A stretch of DNA of 64,000 bases, from contig NZ_CP109907.1 of NCBI RefSeq assembly GCF_033097525.1, positions 5,270,001-5,334,000 of the forward strand. Direction: 5' to 3'. Shown piece by piece: positions 8,433 to 17,677 of the stretch (the stretch's first letter is position 1; each line of letters opens with the position of its first letter). The position numbers were made by a program, and so were the translations under genes. Source of the stretch: Sphingobacterium sp. UGAL515B_05. Lineage in GTDB: Bacteria > Bacteroidota > Bacteroidia > Sphingobacteriales > Sphingobacteriaceae. A model generated the notes under the pieces. That model was not told where the DNA came from, ran no database searches, and saw only the letters and a program-made list of their open reading frames with translations.

Positions 8433-9283
8433 AATATTGAATCAAATAGTACATTGTATGGTGCCAGATTCGATTCTATCTCCCGATCAGCCAATACTAC
8501 TTTTGTCTTCAGGTCCAATACCTCTATATCTCCAGCATAAGCTGAGATACGGCTATAATAAGATGTATTAGGGATTTCTCCAGAAAGAAGAGCCTTGTGG
8601 ATAGTATCTCCCAAATTGAACTGGGCCAGCATATTCAAAAGGTAATAGCTGATATCATCAAGATTGTGGATTTCAAAACTATTGTAAATCTGAAAAACTC
8701 CATTTTTAAACAAGTAAAAATCCACCGTATTCTCCGAGCCAAAATGAAGTCCTAAAACATTTCCGCGAATGGACACCCGCTCCTGCGCACGGTCTAGAAC
8801 CACCGCAAATTCAGGAAGTATGACAGCATCTGGAAACAATCTTTTCCATCTATTCAAAAGCAATCCATCAAACTGATATATAGCCACTAAGTTAAGATTA
8901 TCTAAAATATATACAAAGGTATTTTCGACATCTGATGTACCTAAAAACTGTACATATTGTTCGATCTCGTCACGCTGAAAAAACTCCTTCGGAACAAACG
9001 TAAAGGTTTGATGTGGAATTACCACCCGGACAAATCGAAAAGGAAGGCTCATGATTCGTGTGGCATCCAAAATAGGCTCCTCCGAAGGATATTCGATTAA
9101 AATCGGAGCGACCGACTTCTTATCGACCACAGCCAATACATCTTTCTGAAAGCCAGCTTTGACCAAAAGATTGTACTCCGGTAAATAATGAATATTAAAT
9201 TGATTCGATATATAATTCATTCGCTGAATTGTAAAATTTAAACTTCTTAGAGCAAAAATAGCTTTTTCTAGAGGATAAGACAA
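8423..9283 (-). CDS. DUF3822 family protein
   Basis: Up to 286 residues. It matches the Bacteroidota DUF3822 family in position (directly ahead of rsmD) and pattern: an actin-like or ASKHA-like beta-rich fold with YNLLVKAG near the N-terminus, LGLHFGSENTVDFYLFKNG in the middle and Tyr/Asp-rich ends. The molecular function is not established. The start is uncertain: the longest frame uses TTG at 9283 and no in-frame ATG lies upstream; an ATG at about residue 22 is the alternative. It is divergent from the helicase at 9299 with only 15 bp between the longest frames, which suggests that one or both true starts lie further in. Confidence 0.75.
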   Translation of the reverse strand: MSYPLEKAIFALRSLNFTIQRMNYISNQFNIHYLPEYNLLVKAGFQKDVLAVVDKKSVAPILIEYPSEEPILDATRIMSLPFRFVRVVIPHQTFTFVPKEFFQRDEIEQYVQFLGTSDVENTFVYILDNLNLVAIYQFDGLLLNRWKRLFPDAVILPEFAVVLDRAQERVSIRGNVLGLHFGSENTVDFYLFKNGVFQIYNSFEIHNLDDISYYLLNMLAQFNLGDTIHKALLSGEIPNTSYYSRISAYAGDIEVLDLKTKVVLADREIESNLAPYNVLFDSILCE

Positions 9284-9298
9284 ACCTTTTAAATAACT

Positions 9299-10729
9299 TT
9301 GAGGGTGTTCATCAAAAATCTGTTAATACAGCAATTTCCATGGAAGGCCACCACAGAGCAGTTGCAAGCCTTCGAATTATTGGAAGAGTTTTTACTCGCT
9401 TTCGACAAGCAATCTTGCTTCGTGCTCAGGGGATACGCAGGTACCGGTAAAACAACCTTGATATCGACGCTGGTCAAAGTGCTCCCTTCCCTACGGAAAC
9501 GAGCGGTTCTACTGGCCCCTACAGGCAGGGCCGCAAAAGTGATAACGTATTATTCCGGACGTAAAGCGCTTACAATTCATAAGAAGATCTATCGAAAAAA
9601 ATCGGCAGTTTCTTTCCAGCTTGATTTTACGCTTGCTGAAAATCTTCATGAAGACACCTTGTTTATTGTCGATGAAGCTTCCATGATATCCAATGCATCG
9701 GTGAATGCTCTTTCCGGTAGCTTATTGGACGACCTGATCCGTTATGTCCAATCTGGAAAGAACTGTACCCTGCTATTTGTCGGTGACACTGCCCAGTTAC
9801 CGCCAGTAGGGCTTCTCGACAGTCCAGCATTAAACCCAAGCTATCTAGAGACCGAATATCATCTTTGCGTATACCCTTTTGAGCTCACCTCTGTTGTACG
9901 CCAGTCCCAAGATTCGGGTATCTTATACAATGCCACAAAGATACGGGAAGAAATCACGTCCGCTGGGGAAGATCAAGACAATTTTCCTTTCCCTAAATTC
10001 ATAACAAAAGGATTTAAAAACCTTTACCGGATGACAGGTGAACGGTTAATTGAAGGGATAAACTATGCATACGACAAATATGGACTCGAAAATACGATGA
10101 TTATATGCCGCTCAAATCGCTCTGCAAACCTGTATAATCAAAATATAAGGAATCGTATTTTATTTCGGGACGAGGAGCTAACTGGCGGAGATTATATCAT
10201 GGTGGTAAAGAACAACTATTTTTGGCTCCAGGAAAACAATATGGGGGATGGCTTCATTGCTAATGGCGATATGGCCAAAGTCCGTAAGGTAAGCAACATC
10301 CATGACCAACACGGCTATCGATTTGCAGATGTCACTCTCGAATTTGTTGATATTGACGAAATAGAACCCATCACCTGTCGTGTCATCCTGGATAGTCTAT
10401 ATACCGACAGCCCCAATTTACCCTACGAAACACAAAAGGCACTTTATGAAGAAATTGCATTGGATTATGCAGATATTCTTGATAAAAAAGATCGTTTGGA
10501 AGCTATTAAGAAAGATCCCTATTATAATGCGCTGCAAATTAAATTTGCTTTTGCAATTACCTGCCATAAGGCACAGGGCGGTCAATGGCCAATCGTATTT
10601 GTAGATCAAGGGTACATAAACGACGATATGCTCGATCTAGAATTTCTAAGATGGCTGTATACAGGCGTCACCCGTGCCACAAAAGAACTTTTTTTAGTAA
10701 ATTTTAATGAAAATTTCTATCCATCATAG
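9299..10729 (+). CDS. RecD-like ATP-dependent DNA helicase (SF1)
   Basis: 476 residues in the longest frame. It has Walker A GYAGTGKTT near 43, Walker B FIVDEASMIS near 123, motif III-like GDTAQLPPVG near 165, and a C-terminal UvrD_C_2 block AITCHKAQGGQWPIVFVDQ followed by LYTGVTRATKELFL (motif VI). This is a compact RecD/Pif1-type helicase of the kind found in Bacteroidota without RecBC partners nearby. It probably acts in DNA repair or recombination. The start is TTG (9299) or GTG (9305); no ATG is in frame near the beginning. The coding frame abuts the divergent DUF3822 gene, so the promoter must overlap one of the two N-termini as drawn. Confidence 0.85.
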   Translation: MRVFIKNLLIQQFPWKATTEQLQAFELLEEFLLAFDKQSCFVLRGYAGTGKTTLISTLVKVLPSLRKRAVLLAPTGRAAKVITYYSGRKALTIHKKIYRKKSAVSFQLDFTLAENLHEDTLFIVDEASMISNASVNALSGSLLDDLIRYVQSGKNCTLLFVGDTAQLPPVGLLDSPALNPSYLETEYHLCVYPFELTSVVRQSQDSGILYNATKIREEITSAGEDQDNFPFPKFITKGFKNLYRMTGERLIEGINYAYDKYGLENTMIICRSNRSANLYNQNIRNRILFRDEELTGGDYIMVVKNNYFWLQENNMGDGFIANGDMAKVRKVSNIHDQHGYRFADVTLEFVDIDEIEPITCRVILDSLYTDSPNLPYETQKALYEEIALDYADILDKKDRLEAIKKDPYYNALQIKFAFAITCHKAQGGQWPIVFVDQGYINDDMLDLEFLRWLYTGVTRATKELFLVNFNENFYPS

Positions 10730-10821
10730 GATTATTACACGAATCATTCACAAGACATCCTAATTATCGATATTTTTACATCCAAAACCATTATTATACA
10801 AAAATAATCTTTATTTATTTA

Positions 10822-13311
10822 ATGCGTAAGTACTACTTTATCTTTGCAGCCAGCTTATTACCCATTATAGGCTCCGCACAACAGGCTAAAGAAACACCTG
10901 TAAGGCCAAATTATCAATTGGCTTCCAAATTCTCCCCGGAAAAATTGAAGAAAATGATTTTTTCAACCAGCATCAAACCAAACTGGATCAATTTTTCAGA
11001 TCGTTTTTGGTATGACTATGCGAGCCCCCAAGGAAGAAATTGGTATATCGTCACCCCATCGTTAAAGAAAAAGGAGCTTCTTTTCAACAATGATGATGTT
11101 GCCGCCCAGATTACAAAAATCGTCAAAAACCCTGTCGATGCACAACATTTGGAACTCCAGGGACTTCGGTTCACCAAGGATGAGAAAAAAGTAAGGTTCC
11201 AGGTACAAAGCACCCGAGACACCGTCAAGTCCAAGGATGAGATACAGAAGCTTAAGAATAAATCAGATACAACTAAAAAGAAGCTATTCTATCTCGAATA
11301 CGATCTCGCAACAAAATCAGTCCTTGAAATCAGTGATTCTACAAAAGTAAAAGCCCCACTAAGCTGGGCCAGCTTCTCACCGGACACTAGTACCGTCTAT
11401 TTTGCAAAAAATTACAATTTGTATTGGATGGACAGGGCGAATTATCTAAAAGCTGTAAAAAATGAGAAGGACAGCACAATCGTCGAACATGAGATTACCA
11501 AAGACGGCGTACAATATTATGCTTGGGGTGGAGACGAATACAGTACAACAACCGGCGGTGACGAAAAAGATAAAGAAAATGAAACCAAGCGTAAACGCAT
11601 ATGGGTAAGCTGGTCTCCAGATGGACGTTACTTTACACTAACAAGAAAAGACAATAGATCTCTAAAACCTTTATGGGTTATCAATAACGTTGGCTCATCA
11701 CGTCCAACACTTGAAACCTATAAATATCAGATGCCGGGTGAGGTTGATTCAACAGAGACTGAATTGTATATCTTTGATGCAACTGCAAAAACACCGCGCC
11801 GAATTGATGTCGCCGCATTTAAAAACCAGAGCTTGTCAACTTGGACCAAAACTCCGGACAAAAATTCCTATAAAGGAGATTACTTTATCAATTATTGGCT
11901 AGGGAACAACGAAGAGTTCTATATTTCACGCTCCAGCCGCGACCTGAAACGGATAGACCTCTTAAAAATCAATGTAAAAGGCACAGTTAACAGCATCATT
12001 CAAGAACGCTCCAATGTGTATCTGGATGCACAAAAACCTTTGTTGATTGAAAACAAGAAACAGCTGGTCCACTGGTCCGAGAGAGATGGCTGGGGACACT
12101 ATTACCTATACGACACAAATGGCAAGCTGATCAATCAGATTACAAAAGGAAGTTTTCACGGCGAGGAAATCAACGGCTTCGATACAGCAACTGGTACGCT
12201 ATTTTTTACAGCCTCAGGCCGGGAGAAAAATGAAGATCCATACTATTTACATCAGTACAGTGTCAATACAAACGGTACGGGAATCAAACTGTTAAATGCT
12301 GGAAACTTCGATCATCAGGTAGAAATGAGCGAATCCTCCAACTATTTTGTAAATAATTCCTCCCGGGTAAATACTACTCCAGAATCTGTATTATACAGCA
12401 GCAAAGGACAGAAGGTAATGACATTGGAGAAAGCAGACCTTTCCTTATTGTTCGCTGCGGGATATAAATTCCCAGAACCATTTAAAGTAAAAGCTGGTGA
12501 TGGCACCACAGATCTTTATGGTGTTATGTACAAACCTTTTGACTTTGACAGTACCAAAACCTATCCTATTGTTGAATATGTGTATCCTGGACCTCAGACC
12601 GAAGCTGTTAATAAATCCTTTGGAAGAAGTATGGACAGAATTGATAGACTGGCGCAATTCGGCTTTGTCGTTATTACTGTTGGAAATCGTGGCGGCCATC
12701 CATCGCGGTCCCAATGGTATCACACCTTTGGCTACGGCAACCTGCGCGATTATGGATTGGAGGATAAAAAGGTAGCAGCAGAACAACTTGCAGATCGCTA
12801 TAAATTTATTGACATTAACCGGGTAGGAATCACTGGACACTCCGGCGGCGGTTTTATGTCCACAGCTGCGATGCTGGTTTATCCCGACTTCTTTAAAGTT
12901 GCTGTATCTGGTGCTGGAAACCATGAAAATCAAATCTACAACCGCTGGTGGAGTGAGCGTCACCATGGCGTGACGGAAAAAGTTTCTGCAAAAGGCGACA
13001 CGACATTCTCGTACCAGATCAACAAAAACACAGAACTTGCCAAAAACCTGAAAGGAAGATTATTGATTGCCACCGGTGACATCGACAATAATGTGCATCC
13101 AGCGAATTCCATTCGAATGGTAGACGCCTTGATTAAAGCCAACAAAAGATTTGATTTCTTATTATTACCAGGTCAGAGACATGGTTTTGGTGATATGACA
13201 GAATATTTCTTCTGGAAAATGGGCGATTATTTTAGTCAATATTTATTGGGCGACTCCAAAATGAATGAAGTTGACATGACCGAAATGAATAGAGAAAAAC
13301 CGCAAAAATAA
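10822..13311 (+). CDS. S9 family serine peptidase (dipeptidyl peptidase IV-like)
   Basis: 829 residues. The signal peptide ends near residue 20 (IIGSAQQ). An N-terminal beta-propeller (DPPIV_N, about 60-560) is followed by an alpha/beta-hydrolase domain with the nucleophile Ser near 674 (GHSGGGF), Asp near 753 (GDIDNNVHP) and His near 786 (GQRHGFG). It should cleave N-terminal dipeptides from peptides in the periplasm. The catalytic triad is complete. A hairpin that looks like its terminator lies 37 bp after the stop, but inside the next gene. Confidence 0.92.
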   Translation: MRKYYFIFAASLLPIIGSAQQAKETPVRPNYQLASKFSPEKLKKMIFSTSIKPNWINFSDRFWYDYASPQGRNWYIVTPSLKKKELLFNNDDVAAQITKIVKNPVDAQHLELQGLRFTKDEKKVRFQVQSTRDTVKSKDEIQKLKNKSDTTKKKLFYLEYDLATKSVLEISDSTKVKAPLSWASFSPDTSTVYFAKNYNLYWMDRANYLKAVKNEKDSTIVEHEITKDGVQYYAWGGDEYSTTTGGDEKDKENETKRKRIWVSWSPDGRYFTLTRKDNRSLKPLWVINNVGSSRPTLETYKYQMPGEVDSTETELYIFDATAKTPRRIDVAAFKNQSLSTWTKTPDKNSYKGDYFINYWLGNNEEFYISRSSRDLKRIDLLKINVKGTVNSIIQERSNVYLDAQKPLLIENKKQLVHWSERDGWGHYYLYDTNGKLINQITKGSFHGEEINGFDTATGTLFFTASGREKNEDPYYLHQYSVNTNGTGIKLLNAGNFDHQVEMSESSNYFVNNSSRVNTTPESVLYSSKGQKVMTLEKADLSLLFAAGYKFPEPFKVKAGDGTTDLYGVMYKPFDFDSTKTYPIVEYVYPGPQTEAVNKSFGRSMDRIDRLAQFGFVVITVGNRGGHPSRSQWYHTFGYGNLRDYGLEDKKVAAEQLADRYKFIDINRVGITGHSGGGFMSTAAMLVYPDFFKVAVSGAGNHENQIYNRWWSERHHGVTEKVSAKGDTTFSYQINKNTELAKNLKGRLLIATGDIDNNVHPANSIRMVDALIKANKRFDFLLLPGQRHGFGDMTEYFFWKMGDYFSQYLLGDSKMNEVDMTEMNREKPQK

Positions 13312-13318
13312 GAGCTAA

Positions 13319-13870
13319 ATGACCTATAAAGAAAAATTAGCATTTTTATCCGTTACCTTGAGATCACTCGAGGTAACGGATTTTTCTTTGGAAAATCTTC
13401 AAGATATTACCCTTGCAGATCTATTGAATATTTCCTTAGAGAAAGATAAAAAAATTTCCTTTCGTGCGGCATGGGTATTCGAAACGATCGTTTTAAAAGA
13501 CACGAGTTTACTCAAAAATGTACTCCAACAATTTTTTGACAATATAAAAATTCAAAACAACTGGAGCTGTCTTAGGAGTTACAGCAAAATACTGCTATTT
13601 TTAACTTCCCAAAAAAATAAGGAATACAGGATCGAACATCAAACTGAGGAAGATATTATTGAACATGTATTTCAATGGATGATCAATGAGCAATGCCCTG
13701 TCGCAGTGCTGGTTAATTGCCTGGATATATTGAATAACCTAAGTAAAAAACACGTCTGGATAAACGAAGAGCTGCAGGCACAAATTACCCATTTTCAACG
13801 AACAAAACCTAGCCCAGCATTGATGAGCCGGACCAATAAAATTATCAATCAGCGCGGTTACGGCGCTTAA
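13319..13870 (+). CDS. Hypothetical alpha-helical protein
   Basis: 183 residues, not recognised. It is all helical with a repeating Leu/Ile pattern that could be HEAT/ARM-like (for example WVFETIVLKDTSLLKNVLQQF and CLDILNNLSKKHVWI). There is no signal peptide. The ATG lies 7 bp after the peptidase stop, which suggests translational coupling. The C-terminus overlaps the end of convergent ruvB by 4 bp. A terminator-type hairpin (13348-13381) with a T-run sits within its first 22 codons, so expression probably needs ribosomes to open that hairpin. No later ATG gives a sizeable product. Confidence 0.6.
   Translation: MTYKEKLAFLSVTLRSLEVTDFSLENLQDITLADLLNISLEKDKKISFRAAWVFETIVLKDTSLLKNVLQQFFDNIKIQNNWSCLRSYSKILLFLTSQKNKEYRIEHQTEEDIIEHVFQWMINEQCPVAVLVNCLDILNNLSKKHVWINEELQAQITHFQRTKPSPALMSRTNKIINQRGYGA
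13348..13388 (+). terminator. Intrinsic terminator embedded in the 5' end of a gene
   Basis: ATCCGTTACCTTGAG (13348-13362) pairs with CTCGAGGTAACGGAT (13367-13381): 14 Watson-Crick pairs and one T-G, loop ATCA, followed by TTTTCTTT. It fits an intrinsic terminator for the peptidase transcript, yet it lies inside the reading frame of the 183-residue protein. Confidence 0.65.
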
Positions 13871-14895
13871 AACAATGTGTTTCCCTTGGATTGGTTTACC
13901 CGTCCCAAGTGCTTGTAAGCAGCTTCTGTACACTCACGTCCTCTCGAGGTACGCATAAGATATCCCTCCTGAATCAGAAATGGCTCATAGACTTCCTCAA
14001 TAGTACCTTCATCTTCGCCAACAGCCGTTGCCACGGTTTTTAATCCAACCGGCCCACCTTTGAATTTGTCAATAATTGTGGTCAAGATTTTATTATCCAT
14101 CTCATCCAAACCATTTTCATCTACATTAAGTGCATGCAAAGCATACTTTGCAATCTCCTGATCGATACTTCCATTACCTTTTATCTGTGCAAAATCGCGG
14201 GTACGACGTAGCAGAGCATTTGCAATACGGGGAGTTCCCCTGCTTCTTCGCGCTATTTCATAAGCACCTTCATCAGATATGGGGGTATTTAAGATATGGG
14301 CGGAACGCAGTACAATCGTCGTTAATAATTTGGCATCATAGTACTGCAAGCGCGAATTAATGCCAAAGCGCGCGCGCAAAGGTGCAGTTAAGAGCCCCGA
14401 ACGAGTGGTAGCGCCGATCAGTGTGAAGGGATTTAAAGAGATCTGAACAGAGCGTGCATTCGGCCCTGTCTCCAGCATGATGTCAATCTTGAAATCTTCC
14501 ATCGCTGAATAAAGATACTCTTCCACTAGGGGGCTCAAACGATGAATCTCGTCAATAAACAACACATCGCCTTCTTCCAGATTTGTCAATAAGCCCGCTA
14601 AGTCACCTGGTTTATCCAAAACCGGGCCCGAAGTAATTTTTATGCCAACTCCCATTTCATTGGCAATAATATGTGATAAGGTTGTCTTTCCCAGACCAGG
14701 AGGGCCGTGGAGTAAAACGTGATCTAAAGCCTCACCTCTTAGCCTCGCCGCTTTGACAAAAATATTTAGGTTCTCCAATATTTTGGATTGTCCTGTAAAG
14801 TCTTCAAAAGCCTGAGGTCGCAATGCACGTTCGATATCACGATCTGTATTGCTCAGGCGCTCTGGATTTGGATCTAAATTCTCGTTCATGATCAC
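13867..14895 (-). CDS. ruvB: Holliday junction branch migration helicase RuvB
   Basis: 342 residues. It is the AAA+ motor that drives branch migration with RuvA and hands junctions to RuvC. It has Walker A GPPGLGKTT near 65, Walker B LFIDEIHRL near 117, the sensor block GATTRSGLLTAPLRARFGI near 167, the arginine region GTPRIANALLRRTRD near 220 and the C-terminal winged helix (VGEDEGTIEEVYEPFLIQEG). The length and motifs are standard. A second ATG two codons in is an equally possible start. It lies 5 bp downstream of the glycosyltransferase gene and is probably cotranscribed with it. Confidence 0.95.
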   Translation of the reverse strand: MIMNENLDPNPERLSNTDRDIERALRPQAFEDFTGQSKILENLNIFVKAARLRGEALDHVLLHGPPGLGKTTLSHIIANEMGVGIKITSGPVLDKPGDLAGLLTNLEEGDVLFIDEIHRLSPLVEEYLYSAMEDFKIDIMLETGPNARSVQISLNPFTLIGATTRSGLLTAPLRARFGINSRLQYYDAKLLTTIVLRSAHILNTPISDEGAYEIARRSRGTPRIANALLRRTRDFAQIKGNGSIDQEIAKYALHALNVDENGLDEMDNKILTTIIDKFKGGPVGLKTVATAVGEDEGTIEEVYEPFLIQEGYLMRTSRGRECTEAAYKHLGRVNQSKGNTLF

Positions 14896-14900
14896 TACCT

Positions 14901-15671
14901 TTAATTTCTTTTATAGCTTTTTCCGATACTTCCCAACTTCAGTTGAATAACCCCCAAAAAAGCTTCCTTAAAAATACTTGTACTCATTTTGGAAGTACCT
15001 TCTGTCCGATCTGTAAATATAATCGGTACTTCAACTACATTAAAACCATATTTTATGGCTGTAAATTTCATCTCTATCTGGAAAGCATATCCGACAAACT
15101 TAATTTTATCCAACGGAATTGTCTTCAATACTTCTCTCGTGAAACAAACAAATCCTGCGGTCGCATCCTGAATATTTATCCCTGTGATAAACCGAACATA
15201 TACCGAAGCAAAATAGGACATCAAAACCCTGCTCATCGGCCAATTAACCACATTGACACCTTTGATATAACGTGAACCAATACTCATGTCCGCACCGTCC
15301 AAACAGGCTTGTCGCAAGCGAAGTAAATCTTCCGGATTGTGGCTAAAGTCTGCATCCATTTCGAAAATATAGTGGTAATGCTCCCGGGCAAGGGCCCATT
15401 TAAACCCGTGGATATAAGCCGTACCTAAGCCTAGTTTTCCACTACGCTCTTCAATAAATAAACGACCGGTAAACTCATTGGATTGTAAACTCTTGATAAT
15501 GGTGGCTGTCCCATCCGGCGAGCCATCGTCGACGATTAAAATATCGAATGCGTGTGATAAGGAAAAAACTTTGCGAATGATTTTTTCTATATTTTCCTTT
15601 TCATTATATGTTGGAATGATAACTAAACTATCCGTCACTTTTTTATATTTAAGACCTGTAAAGGTAATCAT
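14901..15671 (-). CDS. Polyprenol monophosphomannose synthase-like glycosyltransferase (GT2)
   Basis: 256 residues. It is a GT2 enzyme of the Dpm1 type that moves a sugar, probably mannose from GDP-mannose, onto a polyprenyl phosphate at the inner face of the membrane. Motifs are VIIPTYNEKENIEKI near 17, ILIVDDGSPDGT near 45 and the metal-binding FEMDADFSHNP near 104, plus DATAGFVCFTREVL near 175. There are no C-terminal membrane helices, so it is the soluble bacterial form. The start at 15671 is ATG; a GTG 11 codons in would also fit, since homology begins about there. It precedes ruvB with a 5-bp gap. Confidence 0.85.
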   Translation of the reverse strand: MITFTGLKYKKVTDSLVIIPTYNEKENIEKIIRKVFSLSHAFDILIVDDGSPDGTATIIKSLQSNEFTGRLFIEERSGKLGLGTAYIHGFKWALAREHYHYIFEMDADFSHNPEDLLRLRQACLDGADMSIGSRYIKGVNVVNWPMSRVLMSYFASVYVRFITGINIQDATAGFVCFTREVLKTIPLDKIKFVGYAFQIEMKFTAIKYGFNVVEVPIIFTDRTEGTSKMSTSIFKEAFLGVIQLKLGSIGKSYKRN

Positions 15672-15795
15672 TTACGTTAAATTCTAATACAGGAAATCCG
15701 TGAAATCTACAGGTAAAACAGCAATACTACAGTAAAAAAACAGTAACTCCTTCAAGCTCACATCAACAGACAGACAATTATTTGATTGTACATCA

Positions 15796-15833
15796 AAAAA
15801 GAAAAGCCCGTTACTTTGGGAGTAACGAGCTTT
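15796..15833 (-). terminator. Leftward terminator in the nuoD to glycosyltransferase gap
   Basis: AAAGCCCGTTACT (15803-15815) pairs with AGTAACGAGCTTT (15821-15833) with one mismatch and loop TTGGG. On the minus strand it is followed by CTTTTTT. It probably ends the pdxH-nuoC-nuoD transcript. The rest of 15672-15985 is AT-rich with no reading frame and should include the promoter of the glycosyltransferase. Confidence 0.6.
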
Positions 15834-15985
15834 CATTAACCAATTATAAACTTAAATTATGAGACTGCAAATATGGAGAAAATTGCTTGCAATTACAAAT
15901 TTATCTGCGTTTTTTTGCAACATTTTCAATACAGTATCTATTCTATTTTGCTAAATCGTTTATAAAACACGCAGACTACCGCAAT

Positions 15986-17191
15986 TTAGCGATCAACCTC
16001 TCCCAAAACAATATCAATAGACCCAAGGATCGCAATGAGATCGGCAATTAAGACACCTTTGCCGAGTTCAGAAATTACCGAGAGATTGTTAAAACTTGGT
16101 CCACGGGACTTCACGCGCAATGGAATATCCGACTTCTCTTTAGTGACAAAGTAAAACCCTAATTCGCCCTTCGGGTTTTCTGCACGTACATAATAATCCT
16201 GTGCCTTCAAATTCACTTTCTTCGGAACTAATGCCCGGGGATCAAATTCTGGACTGCGCTGAAAATCTTTCTGCAATCGTTCAAGACATTGTTCTACAAT
16301 GTGTACGGATTCTTTGACCTCATCTACCCTTACTTTAAACCTGTCCCAGCAATCACCGAGTGCCCCCATCTCTCCTTTTCCAACGGGTATTTCAAAATCG
16401 ATTTCGGGGTAAACAGAGTAACCATCAATTCGTCGCAAATCCCATTTTATACCCGAAGCGCGCAACATAGGGCCCGATACCCCATAATTGATGGCGACAT
16501 CTGCAGGCAACACGCCTATATTTGCTGTTCGGGAAATAAATATCTGATTTTGGGTCAGGATCTCATCCAGTTCCACCAATTTGGGCTTAAAATAGCTAAT
16601 AAACTCCGCACAACGGGCCTCAAACCCAACAGGAAGGTCATAAAACAAACCTCCTACCCAAATGTAATTGTACAACATCCTAGAGCCGGAAGCCCATTCC
16701 AGCATATTCATAATGTGTTCACGGTCCCGAAAACACCAAAGAAAAGGTGTTGTCGCACCAATATCAATGCCATATGTCCCAATAGCGATTAGATGTGAGG
16801 CAATACGATTGAGTTCACAGACTAAAACACGAATATACTCTACTCTTTTGGGAATTTTACGATCAAGACCGAGCATGCGTTCAACCCCCATAACGAAGGC
16901 ATGACTGTTGTTCATCGACGCCAAATAGTCCAGCCGATCGGTGAAAGGGATTGTCTTGGCATAATTCAATGATTCAGCATGCTTGTCAAAACAGCGATGG
17001 AGATACCCTAAATGAGGAACAACCTCTTTAACGATCTCTCCATCAGTAATTAATTGCAACCGAAGAACACCATGGGTTGAAGGATGTTGAGGCCCCATAT
17101 TCAACACCATTTCCTGACTCGATATTTCCGTCAGGTGTTTCTCGTAACGCACCAAAGCCTCTTTATATTTTGGATTCGCCATTTCTATCAA
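15986..17191 (-). CDS. nuoD: NADH-quinone oxidoreductase subunit D
   Basis: 401 residues. It is the 49-kDa subunit of complex I, related to the hydrogenase large subunit, at the quinone site of the peripheral arm. Family motifs are LNMGPQHPSTHGVLRL near 30, HLGYLHR near 60, the SHLIAIGTYGIDIGA block near 135, and a C-terminal RGPSFNNLSVISELGKGVLIADLIAILGSIDIVLGEVDR, which is the normal end. It overlaps nuoC by 4 bp. A second ATG three codons in (MANPKYKEAL) is a possible start. The rest of complex I is absent: no nuoE follows, only a gap and a glycosyltransferase, so the pair is detached from the usual cluster. Confidence 0.93.
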   Translation of the reverse strand: MIEMANPKYKEALVRYEKHLTEISSQEMVLNMGPQHPSTHGVLRLQLITDGEIVKEVVPHLGYLHRCFDKHAESLNYAKTIPFTDRLDYLASMNNSHAFVMGVERMLGLDRKIPKRVEYIRVLVCELNRIASHLIAIGTYGIDIGATTPFLWCFRDREHIMNMLEWASGSRMLYNYIWVGGLFYDLPVGFEARCAEFISYFKPKLVELDEILTQNQIFISRTANIGVLPADVAINYGVSGPMLRASGIKWDLRRIDGYSVYPEIDFEIPVGKGEMGALGDCWDRFKVRVDEVKESVHIVEQCLERLQKDFQRSPEFDPRALVPKKVNLKAQDYYVRAENPKGELGFYFVTKEKSDIPLRVKSRGPSFNNLSVISELGKGVLIADLIAILGSIDIVLGEVDR

Positions 17192-17676
17192 TTAATCGTA
17201 ATACCATGATATTTTTCAGCCTCCTGATAATCTTTCCGCAAAGGATAACCGTCCCAATCGTCAGGCAGTAAAATTCGTCTAAGATCGGGATGCCCCTCAA
17301 AAAAGATCCCCATCAAATCGAAAGCTTCCCTTTCATGCCAGTCTGCAGTCCGCCACACAGAGGCTACTGAAGGAATCTCAGGCAACTCATCTAAAGCACG
17401 GTTACCCGAAAGTTCAACTTTTAGCACAATCGTCTGTTGGTAGGGCAATGAATTTAAATGATATACAATGGTAAAATGCTCCTCATAATCTACTGCTGTA
17501 AGGTTACTTAGAAAATCAAAATACAAACCTTCTGTATCCCTTAGGAATAAACAGACTGCTACAATATCCGCTTTATCGATAAAAAGGGCTGGTTGTAAGC
17601 CCGTATGATCTTCTTTGCGGATAACTTGGTCTCCAAATATGGAAACAAGGGTGGATTTTATTTCGTCAAATGTCAT
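17188..17676 (-). CDS. nuoC: NADH-quinone oxidoreductase subunit C
   Basis: 162 residues. It is the 30-kDa subunit of complex I, which packs against NuoD in the peripheral arm. It has the family run VASVWRTADWHEREAFDLMGIFFEGHPDLRRIL followed by DDWDGYPLRKDY near the C-terminus, which is diagnostic. It overlaps nuoD by 4 bp, so the two are translationally coupled, and it lies 1 bp after pdxH, so all three are one leftward transcription unit. NuoA and NuoB, which usually precede it, are not here. Confidence 0.93.
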   Translation of the reverse strand: MTFDEIKSTLVSIFGDQVIRKEDHTGLQPALFIDKADIVAVCLFLRDTEGLYFDFLSNLTAVDYEEHFTIVYHLNSLPYQQTIVLKVELSGNRALDELPEIPSVASVWRTADWHEREAFDLMGIFFEGHPDLRRILLPDDWDGYPLRKDYQEAEKYHGITIN

Positions 17677-17677
17677 A

